A stretch of 43,533 nt of DNA from Paenibacillus sabuli (GTDB lineage Bacteria > Bacillota > Bacilli > Paenibacillales > Paenibacillaceae): assembly GCF_014705605.1 (NCBI RefSeq), contig NZ_JACXIZ010000055.1:1-43533 (forward strand), in the 5' to 3' direction. The notes under the pieces are model-generated. The model searched no databases, was not told the DNA's origin, and saw nothing but the letters and a program-made list of their open reading frames with translations. The position numbers and the translations under genes were made by a program. Positions 1 to 9,467 of this stretch are shown here, in pieces. Numbering within the stretch: position 1 is the first letter of the stretch; every line of letters begins with the position of its first letter.

Positions 1-1
1 G

Positions 2-1069
2 CCGGCGCCGCGGCCGGACGGGGGCGGAGGCGAGCAGCCTGCACCGGAGCCCGGCGACAAGCCGATGCCCGCGCCCAAGCCGGAGCCCGCGCCGGAGCCG
101 GAGGCCAATCCGGAGGTCGGCCCGCCGGTGGATCCGGGTCCCGCGCCGGAGCCGGAGCCGACCGCACTGACGCTGCAGCTCGAGGAGCGCGACGCCTGGC
201 TGGAGGACAATCACCCCGGCAACGGCAATCCGCTCAAGACCGAGGGCGGCAACGGCGGCACGGTCGTCGCCAACACGTTCGACGGCGCCTGGCTGCACTT
301 CGGCGATATCGACCTGGGCGAGGCCGGCATGAGCGGCATCGACGTCACCTACGACGCCCCGACCTCCCGCGCGCCTGCCGATGTGCGGCTGGAGCTGCGG
401 CTGGGTTCGCCGGACGGCGAGCTGGCGGGCACGCTCGCGCTGCCGCAGACCGGCGACGGCTGGGGCACGTACGAGACGGTGCGCGGCTACCTCGATGCGA
501 GCGTGAGCGGCGTGCAGGACCTGTATATCGTGCTGCGCGGCACGACGGACGGGGGACATCCGTACCTGGGCAACTTCGACCGTGTGGAGCTGTGGCCGCA
601 GACGTTGCGCAGCGATTACGCGGCGCTGGAGCTGGAGCGCTATGACGAATGGTCGACCGACGTCAATCCGGCCAACAACGGTCCGCTCAAGACCGAAGGC
701 GGTCAGAGCGGCGATCAGGTGGCCAACACGTTCGACGGCGCCTGGCTGGCTTACAAGGGCATGCAGTTCGGCGCAGCGGGCGTCAATGAGGTGGAGATCC
801 TCTACGCGGGCAATGCCGGTAACACCGCTGCCGATGCGGCCGTGCAGATTCGGCTCGGCGCGCCGACCGGCGAACTGGTCGGCACCGTGCAGACGCCGCC
901 AACGGGCGGAGGCTGGGGCACCTATGCCACCGCTACGGCGGAGCTGACGCGCACCGTGACCGGCACGCAGGACCTGTACCTGTTCCTGACCGGCACGACG
1001 GACGGGACGTACCGCTACATCGGCAACTTCGACCGCGCCGCCTTCGCGCTGACCGACACGGGCGGCTGA
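2..1069 (+). CDS. Secreted protein with tandem CBM6-like modules (5' end outside window)
   Basis: The frame is open from the window edge, so the true start lies upstream; the ATG at 65 sits inside a Pro/Glu linker and is unlikely to be the start. After this linker come two homologous modules of about 140 residues (roughly 165-590 and 615-1055). Each has NG(N/P)LKTEGG, VANTFDGAWL, GELxGT, GWGTY, a DLY(I/L) strand and a final GNFDR, the pattern of family 6 carbohydrate-binding modules (beta-sandwich, sugar binding). The enzyme or anchor they belong to is out of view. The frame ends at TGA 1067-1069, but the same frame continues directly into a third module (next entry), so this stop looks like a nonsense mutation. 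CBM6-like assignment is by motif memory only. Confidence 0.75.
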   Translation, partial: PAPRPDGGGGEQPAPEPGDKPMPAPKPEPAPEPEANPEVGPPVDPGPAPEPEPTALTLQLEERDAWLEDNHPGNGNPLKTEGGNGGTVVANTFDGAWLHFGDIDLGEAGMSGIDVTYDAPTSRAPADVRLELRLGSPDGELAGTLALPQTGDGWGTYETVRGYLDASVSGVQDLYIVLRGTTDGGHPYLGNFDRVELWPQTLRSDYAALELERYDEWSTDVNPANNGPLKTEGGQSGDQVANTFDGAWLAYKGMQFGAAGVNEVEILYAGNAGNTAADAAVQIRLGAPTGELVGTVQTPPTGGGWGTYATATAELTRTVTGTQDLYLFLTGTTDGTYRYIGNFDRAAFALTDTGG

Positions 1070-1570
1070 GAAGGGCCGACGGACTCACCTGTCGATCCGT
1101 CCGTCGACCCACCTGTCGAGCCGACGGCGGTGACGATCGAGCTGGAGGACCGCAGCGCCTGGTCGGGCGGCATGAATGCCTTCAACGGCAATCCGCTCAA
1201 GACCGAGAGCAATCACGGCGGCACGGTCGTCGCCAACACCTACGACGGCATGTGGCTGCGCTTCGACGACGTCGACCTGGGACCGGAGTCGTTGACCGAG
1301 GTGACGGTTGAGTACGATGCACCGTCGCAGAAGGCGCCGAACGATGTCCTGTTGGAGATCCGGCGCGGTGACGAGGAGGGCGAGCTGCTCGGCAGCGTCG
1401 CCCTGCCGCAGACCGGCACTGGCTGGGGCACATATCTCACGGCCAGAGCGGCACTGGATGTGCCGCTCAGCGGCACCGAGACGCTGTGCCTCGTCTTCAC
1501 CGGCTCCACCATCTCCGGCCAGATGTACCTGGGCAACCTGGACCGGGTGATTTTTGCGGCCGGGGAGTGA
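1070..1570 (+). pseudogene. Third CBM6-like module, separated by an in-frame TGA
   Basis: Reading on in the same frame past TGA 1067-1069 gives a Pro/Asp/Val linker (about 20 residues) and then a third copy of the upstream module, with NGNPLKTE, VANTYDGMWLRF, GELLGS, GTGWGTY and YLGNLDR, ending at TGA 1568-1570. It resembles module 1 more than module 2. There is no good ribosome site or start between the stop and the module; the ATG and GTG codons nearby fall in the linker or domain. The simplest reading is the C-terminal part of one three-module protein cut off by a point mutation. Rare readthrough or a sequencing error are alternatives. Confidence 0.7.
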
Positions 1571-1861
1571 ATGACAGGCAGGGCGATGTGAAGGGCGGGC
1601 CTGGCTGCTAAGTGATGCGGGCGATGGAGCTGGTCACGACGGTGAGCGAGGCAGGCATGACGATGGGTTACACGGCCGATGAGCGAGGCAGGTGCGCTCG
1701 TTTGGTCGGGAAAGCGGTGAAATGGTTGTGTATCGGCACGAGCCATCATGCACCCGTGCCTATCACCGAATGCTGTGTGCCGGTTGAGTATCGCCGACCC
1801 GGGCGCATCGCCGCCTGCCACTGTGTGCCACCGCGAGTCGTTGCACCAGTCTGGCCAACGG
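1571..1861. other. Intergenic stretch with no supported gene
   Basis: Open frames here run across the left end of the insertion sequence or antisense to the CBM module and show no family motif or ribosome site, so I do not call them. The only local structure I see is a short repeated GAGCGAGGCAGG (near 1645 and 1681). The last bases (about 1855-1871) are the left half of the dyad AACGGACAAAGATGT that the insertion sequence splits. Confidence 0.6.
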
Positions 1862-1871
1862 ACAAAGATGT

Positions 1872-3398
1872 TCTATGCTTGACCCACTATGCTCCCAAAA
1901 TTTCACATCAGGAATTGGTACGTGTCAAAGACGCTGCGATACATTTGGAGGCCACGCCAGATCACTTTCACGCCGGGTTCGCCGTCGCTCTTCCGACCTA
2001 AAAACCCGCCGAGCTTGGCTATGGCCCTGACCACCTCGCGCAAGGTAGGGGCTGGGCCGGGAGTTGTTTGGTTTGATGCACGATGCGATAGAGGACGTGC
2101 CACTCCTCTTCGCTCATCGCTTGCGTGCACGGCGCATCCGGGTCTAGACGAGCGAGGTAGGTCAAGCGTTGCAGGTCCACGGCGATGATCGAATACATCA
2201 GGATGAGCTTGCGCAAGGCGTTCGCATCGCGCTGCTGCAGCTTCTCCACCCCGCACCGACTTTTTAAGATGTAATGGAACCGTTCGATCTGCCACCGTCT
2301 GACGTACCAGCCCACTTTCTCACAGGCCGCTGCTCCGTCCGCCAACGGCAGATTCGTCACCAGAAACCATTCAATCGGCTCCTGGTCCGGTAGCGGCGTG
2401 ACCTCGACCACATGAATAAGGCTACACGTTAAGGGCATGTAACCGGCCTTCTTGCGTTTCAAGTGACCGGGCACTTGGGCCGTATCGGACACATAGCGAA
2501 TGGCCAGCGTCGTCTCGCGGGCTGGCTTTTCGCGGTGGGTATCCCGTGGGAGGGAGACGACGATGCGCGCGGATTCTTCTTGCGCACGCACGTGATCCCA
2601 CATCCGCTCGCCGTCCGTTTCCGTGATGCGATTTTGCACGCTGCGCACCACGTAGGATTGCCCGTCTTCTTCCAGCGTATGGAGGAATTCGAAGAAGTCG
2701 GCTTCCCGGTCGCCGATCTGGATCAGACGGGTCGACGCAGGCAGATCGTGCATGCTGGCTTTCGCCGACTCCGTCCATTTGTAGCTCTCTTTTTCTTCAT
2801 ACGGACGGCTCACCTGGCGCTCGCCTTTCAAGGCGGGATCGCGCGCCCAGATCTTCTGATGCAGCACGCCTAGCGGGAGGCCCGATGGCGTTAGCACCAA
2901 GGCCGAATGCGCCAGCAGCCCCTTTGATTTGGAGGAGCGGAACTCGCCGAGCCCCGTCGTCTTGGCGCGAGCGCCGTAGTCGATCTCGGTCGTGTCTTGC
3001 ACACACAGAAAGACAGACTCGCCGGTGGCTTTCATTTGGCGCAACGTCTCCTGCCGGTACGTCTGCAGCACGACTTCCTCGGTCAGTTGGGAATTTTTAA
3101 GCAGCCGATAGATGGCTTTGGCTTCCGCCGCATCTTGACTGGCCGCAGAAATGAGCATCCCCGGTTGACGAGCCAGGGTGTTCATCGTTCGGATAAACCG
3201 CTTGACCAAATGTCCCGAGGCGAGCGGGATGCGTTGGAAAAAGGAATAATCTGGTGTTGCCATAGAAGGATGTGAGGTATACATGTGGTCCGATCCCTGC
3301 CTTATCTCATAGTCCTTCCATCATAGGGGTTTCATCTGGAGTTGGGTACCCCTATTTCAATCATTCATTTACTGGAATCGTTCTGGGTCAAGCATAGA
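1872..3398 (-). mobile_element. IS4-family insertion sequence with inverted repeats and target duplication
   Basis: The element is bounded by 15-bp perfect inverted repeats: TCTATGCTTGACCCA at 1872-1886 and its reverse complement at 3384-3398. It is flanked by a 9-bp direct repeat CAAAGATGT at 1863-1871 and 3399-3407 (10 bp if the shared A is counted). Length 1527 bp, one transposase on the minus strand, and a 9-10 bp duplication all fit the IS4/Tn5-like group. Removing element and one duplication restores AACGGACAAAGATGTCCATTAC, a dyad also found upstream of the array 2 leader. The element therefore landed about 55 bp upstream of the array 1 leader. Confidence 0.9.
1903..3284 (-). pseudogene. 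IS4-family (Tn5-like) transposase, C-terminus frameshifted
   Basis: The main frame (2019-3284, 421 residues) has the Tn5-type N-terminal region (AEAKAIYRLL), the DDE residues in QDTTEIDYG and IGDREADF, and the IS4 signature Y-2-R-3-E-6-K in YVRRWQIERFHYILK. It ends at a TAG soon after LPAQPL. In the next frame the expected IS4 tail continues (TLREVVRAIAKLGGFLGRK, then DGEPG, ending at 1903). The switch can be placed at the four-G run 2048-2051, where one added base restores LPAQPPTLREVV. All catalytic residues precede the break, so a shortened enzyme might still act. A homopolymer sequencing error is possible. Start is ATG 3284; the ribosome site is weak. Confidence 0.85.
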
Positions 3399-3461
3399 CA
3401 AAGATGTCCATTACACAAGGATACTGCAAAGAGGCTTATCGTGACGAAAGAAAGGGCGACT

Positions 3462-3630
3462 GGTGCGAACCCCAGGTGCACATGAAATCCCTGGGAGGTT
3501 CGCACCCCGCGCCGGGACTGGCTTTTTTGCGAATGGACTCGTTTTTTTAGCCCCAAAAATGTATACTAAAAACAGGTTCGCACTTTTGACCCCGGAATCC
3601 CTTGCCCCATATGGGCTCGCGGGCGCCGCT
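3462..3630 (+). promoter_or_regulatory. Leader of CRISPR array 1
   Basis: 169 bp directly before the first repeat, and homologous to the leaders at 18126, 23593, 27260 and 36253, all of the same length. It begins with a dyad whose outer arms are GGTGCGAACC (3462-3471) and GGTTCGCACC (3497-3506), with inner arms CCAGG/CCTGG. A probable -10 TATACT lies at 3562-3567, followed by another GGTTCGCAC at 3575-3583 where transcription would start. The palindrome before the first repeat is degenerate in this copy (CCCGGAATCCCTT/ATGGGCTCGCGGG). Transcription is rightward into the array. Confidence 0.8.
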
Positions 3631-5443
3631 GTCGCATCCCTCGCGGATGCGTGGATTGAAACCCGTTGTACTCGTCCTGCATGTCCCATATATCCCATGT
3701 CGCATCCCTCGCGGATGCGTGGATTGAAACTGGCGATCGATGTTCAGCCCGTTGCGCCGGCAGGTCGCATCCCTCGCGGATGCGTGGATTGAAACGCGAC
3801 TACTCCACCTGTTGGGGGCACGACGAATAGTCGCATCCCTCGCGGATGCGTGGATTGAAACTTCCGTCCCCCGATTGCCGCGCCCGCAATGGCGCGTCGC
3901 ATCCCTCGCGGATGCGTGGATTGAAACAGAGCGGCGACGACGGCATTAAGCAGCGTTGCGAGTCGCATCCCTCGCGGATGCGTGGATTGAAACTGGTGGC
4001 GCATTACGAGACGTCCGAAACCATCTCGTCGCATCCCTCGCGGATGCGTGGATTAAAACCATTTGGTGCAAAGCACCTTCCGTTCCTGCAAATGTCGCAT
4101 CCCTCACGGATGCGTGGATTGAAACCTGCATAAAGTCGTCTGGACGAATGGACACGCCGGTCGCATCCCTCGCGGATGCGTGGATTGAAACGATTTTTTG
4201 GCGCATGTTATGCGCGCTTGTGCAGGTCGCATCCCTCGCGGATGCGTGGATTGAAACATCCACTCGTTCACGGTTTTCGTCAGACGCTCGGTGTCGCATC
4301 CCTCGCGGATGCGTGGATTGAAACTGGCCGGAACCTCGAAGTATAACGCGCCGGCCGTGTCGCATCCCTCGCGGATGCGTGGATTGAAACATATATTGAT
4401 CCCATGTATAATTGGAATCTTCTTGTCGCATCCCTCGCGGATGCGTGGATTGAAACTTAATGGTGTAAGCTGGAATAAAAATCTTTACAAGTCGCATCCC
4501 TCGCGGATGCGTGGATTGAAACTCCATGATGCTCCGGAATTCGTCACCCTGCAGTCGTCGCATCCCTCGCGGATGCGTGGATTGAAACTACAAATTTATT
4601 CTGCGACAACTTGATGACGTAGGTCGCATCCCTCGCGGATGCGTGGATTGAAACAGATATGACCGATCGCTTGTTTGCCTCCGTTTGGTCGCATCCCTCG
4701 CGGATGCGTGGATTGAAACATGAATAAATATACAGTATTTTTGAATATGTAAGTCGCATCCCTCGCGGATGCGTGGATTGAAACTAGTAAACGAATCGAC
4801 CAGCTGCAGCCGCACTTAGTCGCATCCCTCGCGGATGCGTGGATTGAAACACTCGTGATAATCCGTGACATCGTACCGGACTAGTCGCATCCCTCGCGGA
4901 TGCGTGGATTGAAACTTGAAGTAGTTTTAATGTATGCTCCACAAACTGGTCGCATCCCTCGCGGATGCGTGGATTGAAACATTAAAAGTTCTTCAAAAAT
5001 AGCGCGACTATTAGTCGCATCCCTCGCGGATGCGTGGATTGAAACAGGACGGGTCTGCGAAGACGGCCGACGCGCTCGCCGTCGCATCCCTCGCGGATGC
5101 GTGGATTGAAACACGTCGCTCACGTGGGCGACGTTGGGAAATAGGTTGTCGCATCCCTCGCGGATGCGTGGATTGAAACATCCGGGCGACGTCCTCGGCC
5201 GCCCGGAGCGCCAGGTCGCATCCCTCGCGGATGCGTGGATTGAAACCTGGAGATCCAGACAATCACAGCGGCGGCATTGGTCGCATCCCTCGCGGATGCG
5301 TGGATTGAAACACCTTCGTTTCATGTCGCCGGATCTTGTGGATCAGTCGCATCCCTCGCGGATGCGTGGATTGAAACGGCGCACATGGCCATCGGCCACT
5401 CGTCACGATCCGTCGCATCCCTCGCGGATGCGCGGATTGAAGC
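3631..5443 (+). CRISPR. CRISPR array 1, type I-C, 28 repeats, middle TCGCGG
   Basis: There are 28 repeats of 32 nt that begin GTCGCATCCC, carry TCGCGG in the middle and end GTGGATTGAAAC, the type I-C form. They separate 27 spacers of 33-36 nt. Repeat starts include 3631, 3699, 3764, 3830 and so on to 5412. Variants are repeat 7 (4028, ATTAAAAC), repeat 8 (4094, TCACGG) and the last repeat (5412, GCGCGGATTGAAGC), whose decay marks the trailer end. The leader on the left and the decayed repeat on the right both give + orientation. The repeat can fold as a GCATCC/GGATGC stem with loop CTCGC. I saw no spacer repeated within the array. Confidence 0.98.
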
Positions 5444-5511
5444 GGGAACAGCGCTGAGCGCATAGTAATTAGGTAGCCTTATCTTTATCTTGATTTTATT
5501 ATTTCCTTAAT

Positions 5512-5526
5512 ATAGTAATTTACTAT
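5512..5526. promoter_or_regulatory. Small perfect dyad upstream of the SLH gene
   Basis: ATAGTAA, one T, then TTACTAT forms a 15-bp perfect dyad in an AT-rich 130-bp gap between array 1 and the SLH protein gene. It lies about 50 bp before the GTG start and could be an operator, but nothing else supports this. Confidence 0.3.
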
Positions 5527-5575
5527 TACATACGTTAATCTGAAGCGATGTCTGACTAAAGGGGAGAAGTTTGGG

Positions 5576-8500
5576 GTGAGAAGATTTAAGACTGTTCTCT
5601 TTTTCAATTTATTTCTGATTGTTGCCGTTGTGATGTCGGTTATGCCTATGAACGTCGCTGCCGCTGTGCCTGACGGCACACAAAATTTGGGCGGCTCCTG
5701 GTTGAGTGACAATTCCAATGGATTTGTTGTAACTGACATTACACACGGATCTATGAGTCAATACCCGAATGGCATTTATATGAACAGCGGTAGCATAGGC
5801 CCTCAGAGCTTCAAAATTATGACGGGCGAGGATTTTGTCGGAGGGACGTTTAATCTTACGAGTTTGAACTTTAACACATTTACATCGATTCAAATCTTTG
5901 ATATTACCTTATATGGACTGGATGAAACCGGGGCTAGAGAGCCAGGGAAATCCGTTTCGTATACGACCTTGAATGATGGCAATGCCGATGCCGAAATTAA
6001 CACAACCACAGCACCGCAGCTATCGACGATGACTGGTATTTATGGTTTTGAGATTGAAGTAGCTAATAATGGCTTCGTCGCTGGTCAAGCCATTTGGGAT
6101 GTCACGTTTTATAGCTTTACTTTGGCTAATGCCAGTTCCAGCCCGCCCACTGACCTTGTCTTGAGCCAAACAAGCGTGAATCAGAGTGCAACCGATCATG
6201 CGGCGGTAGGGACGCTGACAACGACGGATGCGGACACAGGAGACACCTTTACATATACGTTGGTAAGTGGGACGGGCGATACGGACAACGATCTCTTTGA
6301 GTTATCGGGTACTACGTTGGAGGCCAAGTCGCCGTCGTCGATGAGCGCAGGAACATACAGCGTTAGAATCCGTACGACAGACAGCACGGGCAATACGTAT
6401 GAAAAAGCGTTCGAGATCACGGTAGTGGATGATGTGGCGCCGGTCTTCAACACCAGTACGCCGAGCGTTGACGATGTGACTACCAGCAGCTTGACGCTGC
6501 ACGTAGAGTTAAGCGAGCCGGGAATCGTTTATTATGTGTTGCTGGCAGACGGAGCAGCAGCTCCGAGCGCGGCGCAAGTGAGGGCGGGACATAATGCGTC
6601 GGATGCGGCGGCGGTAGGTAGCGGAAGCCTGTCGGTTATCAGTGCGGGTACCGACACCACGATACCCATTAGCGCCCTGTCGGAACACACAAGCTACGAT
6701 GTATATGTCGTCGCGGAAGATGGCGCGCTTAATTTGCAATCTACACCAACGAAGCTGGATGTGCAGACCCATGCGGCTCCCGTTGCCCTGGACGACGGCC
6801 CCTACAGCACGAACGAAGATACGGTGCTGACGGTGAATGCGGGCAGCGGCGTGCTTGCGAACGACACGGATGCGGACGGGGACCCCTTGACGGCGACGAA
6901 GGTCAGCGATCCGTCGCACGGCACGTTGACGCTGAACAGCGACGGTTCGTTCACGTATACGCCGGAGGCGGGCTACCATGGAAGCGACAGCTTCACGTAC
7001 AAGGCGAGCGACGGTCAGTCGGACTCCAATACGGCGACAGTGTCTATTCATGTTCTCGATAACGTCGCACCGAATGCGCCGATCATTAAGCTGGACCCGA
7101 GCGATTGGACGAATACAGCCGTGACGGTCAGTGTATATGGCGAAGCAGGCAGCGCGATGGAGTACCGTGTCGGCGCTTCCGGAGGCTGGCTGGCGTATAC
7201 AGCACCTGTGGTCTCGGTAACCGAAGGCCAGTATCTTTTTGAAGCCAGACAGACGGATGCAGCCCACAATCTGAGTGCCATTGCACAAGCCACCATCAAG
7301 ATCGATCTGACCGCGCCGGTGATCGCATTGAACGGAAGTCCAGAGATGTCGGTTTATATGAATGAGACATTCACGGATCCGGGGGCGACGGTAACGGATA
7401 ATGAATCAACGGGATTGCATGCGACGGTAACCGGAGCTGTGGACACTGCGAAGCCAGGCACCTACACCTTGTATTATCAGGCGACGGATTGGGCGGGCAA
7501 TGCAGCAGTAGAGAAGATGCGAACAGTGCATGTGATTGCCAAGCCGGTGGGATTAAGCTTTGATGCTGCGGAGTATACCTTGAAGGTGAATCAATCGCTT
7601 CCGTTATCGGTCAACTTGACGTATTCGGACGGCAGCTCGGCGGATGTCACCGGCGGGAGCGCGTATACGTTTGATCCGACCGGCATTGCCAGGGTCCTTT
7701 CGACAGGCATGCTGCACGGCGACCAGGCGGGATCGACCGTATTGACGGCGATATACGGCGGACAGAGCCATTCAGTGGAGGTGAACGTAGAGCCGCTGAG
7801 CAGTGATGCCGACCTCAGTCATTTGACTCTTTCGTCAGGAACGCTGAGTCCGCTCTTCGACTCAGGTACGACGTCCTACCATGCAACGGTGGCTTCATCG
7901 GTATCCGAACTTACGGTAACGGCGACAGCCGCCGATACGAATGCGAATGTAAGTGTTCATGGCGGAGGAGGAGTCGCAGGCTCGCAGTCGGCCTTGATTT
8001 CATTGCATCGCGGCAGCAACCCGGTTGACATTGTCGTCACGGCAGAAGACGGGACGACGACGTCGTATCATGTGGATATATGGCGCAGATCAGCAGGTTC
8101 CACGTTCGACGGCTCATATGTGCCTTCAAATGATTCGTTCCCGGTGGTAGTCAACGGAGTGGAGCAGGATGACATCGGCAGGCACAATGAAGATCTCGCG
8201 CCGAATGGTCAAAGCCGGTTGACGATTTCCTTGGATGCCGAGAAGCTGAACGCCGAGCTCGACAAGGAAGGCGAGCACACGATGATTACCCTTCCAATCA
8301 GCCAGGCTTTCGGCCAGATTATTGCGCTTGTGGATGGTGATGTCGTCAGCAAGATGAACGCGCTTGACGCAGTATTGAATATTCAGACCGACAATGTAAC
8401 CTACACGCTCCCGATTCGGCAATTAGACTTGGAGGGGGCCATGCGCAAGCTGAGTCTTGACGATCTGAGTCATTTGAACCTGCGGGTGAATGTGGATAGT

Positions 8501-9385
8501 TGGACGGAGGAGCAAAGCCAGAAGGGAGCCGATCAGGCGGCCAAAGCGCATCTTACCACGTTGGTTCCACCGGTAACGTTCACCATAACGGCGAGCGACG
8601 CCGGGAAGAATACTGCGGAAATCTCGCGATTTGACACTTACATCACCCGTACCTTTACCATGCCGGAGGGAATAGATGCGAGTAAAATCACGACCGGCGT
8701 CGTATGGATGTCGGACGGGACGTTCCGCCATGTACCTACGAAGGTGACGGAGAAGGATGGCCGGTATTACGCCGCGATCCAAAGTCTGACGAATAGCACG
8801 TATACGGTTGTGTATCATACCGCATCCTTTGCGGACGAGGCACAGCATTGGTCGAAGTCCATTGTAGATGACATGGCATCGCGTCTGATCGTCAGCGGCA
8901 AAGACGCTGCGACGTTCGATCCGGACGGCCGCGTAACGCGTGCGGAGTTCGTCTCTATGTTGAATCGGGGGCTCGGATTGAACGGGCATCCCGACATTCC
9001 GGCATTTACGGATGTGTACAGTACGGCGTGGTATTATGATGAGGTCCAGATTGGGCGGGAATACGGTCTGATCCAAGGCTTCGCGGACCACACGTTCAAA
9101 CCGAATGCAGCAGTACCACGTGAAGAAGCGATGGTCATGATAGCCAACGCGATGAAGCTCGCTGGCATGGAGACGACCGTATCTGACGGTCAAGCCAACC
9201 AGATTCTTGCGGCATTTCAGGATGGAACGGATGTTAGCAACTGGGCGAAACTGGCTGCAGCGGCTTGTGTTCAAGCCGAAGTCGTTGTGGGCAGCCATGG
9301 CCAGTTGCATGCGAAATCCAATTTGACCCGTGCAGAAGCAGCGACGATAATCATGAGGATGCTGGAAGCAGCGAGACTGATTTGA
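5576..9385 (+). CDS. Large multidomain surface protein with C-terminal SLH anchor
   Basis: A 1269-residue secreted protein. It starts at GTG 5576, nine bases after AAAGGGGAG, and opens with a signal peptide (basic RRFK, then a hydrophobic run to about residue 30). After a unique N-terminal region come: a cadherin-like repeat (about 190-288, with DADTGDTFTYTL), an Ig/Fn3-like stretch (289-398), a VCBS/cadherin-tandem repeat (400-493, NEDTVLTVNAGSGVLANDTD), Ig-like domains (495-655), a Big_2-like domain (655-743), a cadherin-like beta-sandwich repeat (744-838), an uncharacterised segment, and three SLH domains from about 1083 to the end. SLH domains bind pyruvylated secondary cell wall polymer, so it should be displayed on the cell wall. 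Role in adhesion or glycan binding is inference. Confidence 0.9.
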   Translation: MRRFKTVLFFNLFLIVAVVMSVMPMNVAAAVPDGTQNLGGSWLSDNSNGFVVTDITHGSMSQYPNGIYMNSGSIGPQSFKIMTGEDFVGGTFNLTSLNFNTFTSIQIFDITLYGLDETGAREPGKSVSYTTLNDGNADAEINTTTAPQLSTMTGIYGFEIEVANNGFVAGQAIWDVTFYSFTLANASSSPPTDLVLSQTSVNQSATDHAAVGTLTTTDADTGDTFTYTLVSGTGDTDNDLFELSGTTLEAKSPSSMSAGTYSVRIRTTDSTGNTYEKAFEITVVDDVAPVFNTSTPSVDDVTTSSLTLHVELSEPGIVYYVLLADGAAAPSAAQVRAGHNASDAAAVGSGSLSVISAGTDTTIPISALSEHTSYDVYVVAEDGALNLQSTPTKLDVQTHAAPVALDDGPYSTNEDTVLTVNAGSGVLANDTDADGDPLTATKVSDPSHGTLTLNSDGSFTYTPEAGYHGSDSFTYKASDGQSDSNTATVSIHVLDNVAPNAPIIKLDPSDWTNTAVTVSVYGEAGSAMEYRVGASGGWLAYTAPVVSVTEGQYLFEARQTDAAHNLSAIAQATIKIDLTAPVIALNGSPEMSVYMNETFTDPGATVTDNESTGLHATVTGAVDTAKPGTYTLYYQATDWAGNAAVEKMRTVHVIAKPVGLSFDAAEYTLKVNQSLPLSVNLTYSDGSSADVTGGSAYTFDPTGIARVLSTGMLHGDQAGSTVLTAIYGGQSHSVEVNVEPLSSDADLSHLTLSSGTLSPLFDSGTTSYHATVASSVSELTVTATAADTNANVSVHGGGGVAGSQSALISLHRGSNPVDIVVTAEDGTTTSYHVDIWRRSAGSTFDGSYVPSNDSFPVVVNGVEQDDIGRHNEDLAPNGQSRLTISLDAEKLNAELDKEGEHTMITLPISQAFGQIIALVDGDVVSKMNALDAVLNIQTDNVTYTLPIRQLDLEGAMRKLSLDDLSHLNLRVNVDSWTEEQSQKGADQAAKAHLTTLVPPVTFTITASDAGKNTAEISRFDTYITRTFTMPEGIDASKITTGVVWMSDGTFRHVPTKVTEKDGRYYAAIQSLTNSTYTVVYHTASFADEAQHWSKSIVDDMASRLIVSGKDAATFDPDGRVTRAEFVSMLNRGLGLNGHPDIPAFTDVYSTAWYYDEVQIGREYGLIQGFADHTFKPNAAVPREEAMVMIANAMKLAGMETTVSDGQANQILAAFQDGTDVSNWAKLAAAACVQAEVVVGSHGQLHAKSNLTRAEAATIIMRMLEAARLI

Positions 9386-9400
9386 TCATGGACCACTTGA

Positions 9401-9427
9401 GCAGGTGGGGCGGCCAGCCCCACCTGC
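9401..9427. terminator. Strong hairpin between convergent genes
   Basis: GCAGGTGGGGC and GCCCCACCTGC form an 11-bp perfect stem with a 5-base loop, between the end of the SLH gene and the end of the convergent kinase gene. There is no T-run on either side, so it may end transcription only weakly or protect the 3' ends. Confidence 0.45.
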
Positions 9428-9467
9428 GCGGGTGCCTGACGTGAAGCGCCTCGCGCGGAGCGAACCG

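Noticed and set aside
1612-2001. Open frame of 129 codons before the insertion sequence
   Set aside because: It crosses the insertion boundary at 1872 and shows no motif.
3744-5463. Many open frames with repeats such as FQSTHPRGMR or ASLADAWIET
   Set aside because: They are translations of CRISPR repeats and spacers; the same holds in arrays 2, 3 and 4.
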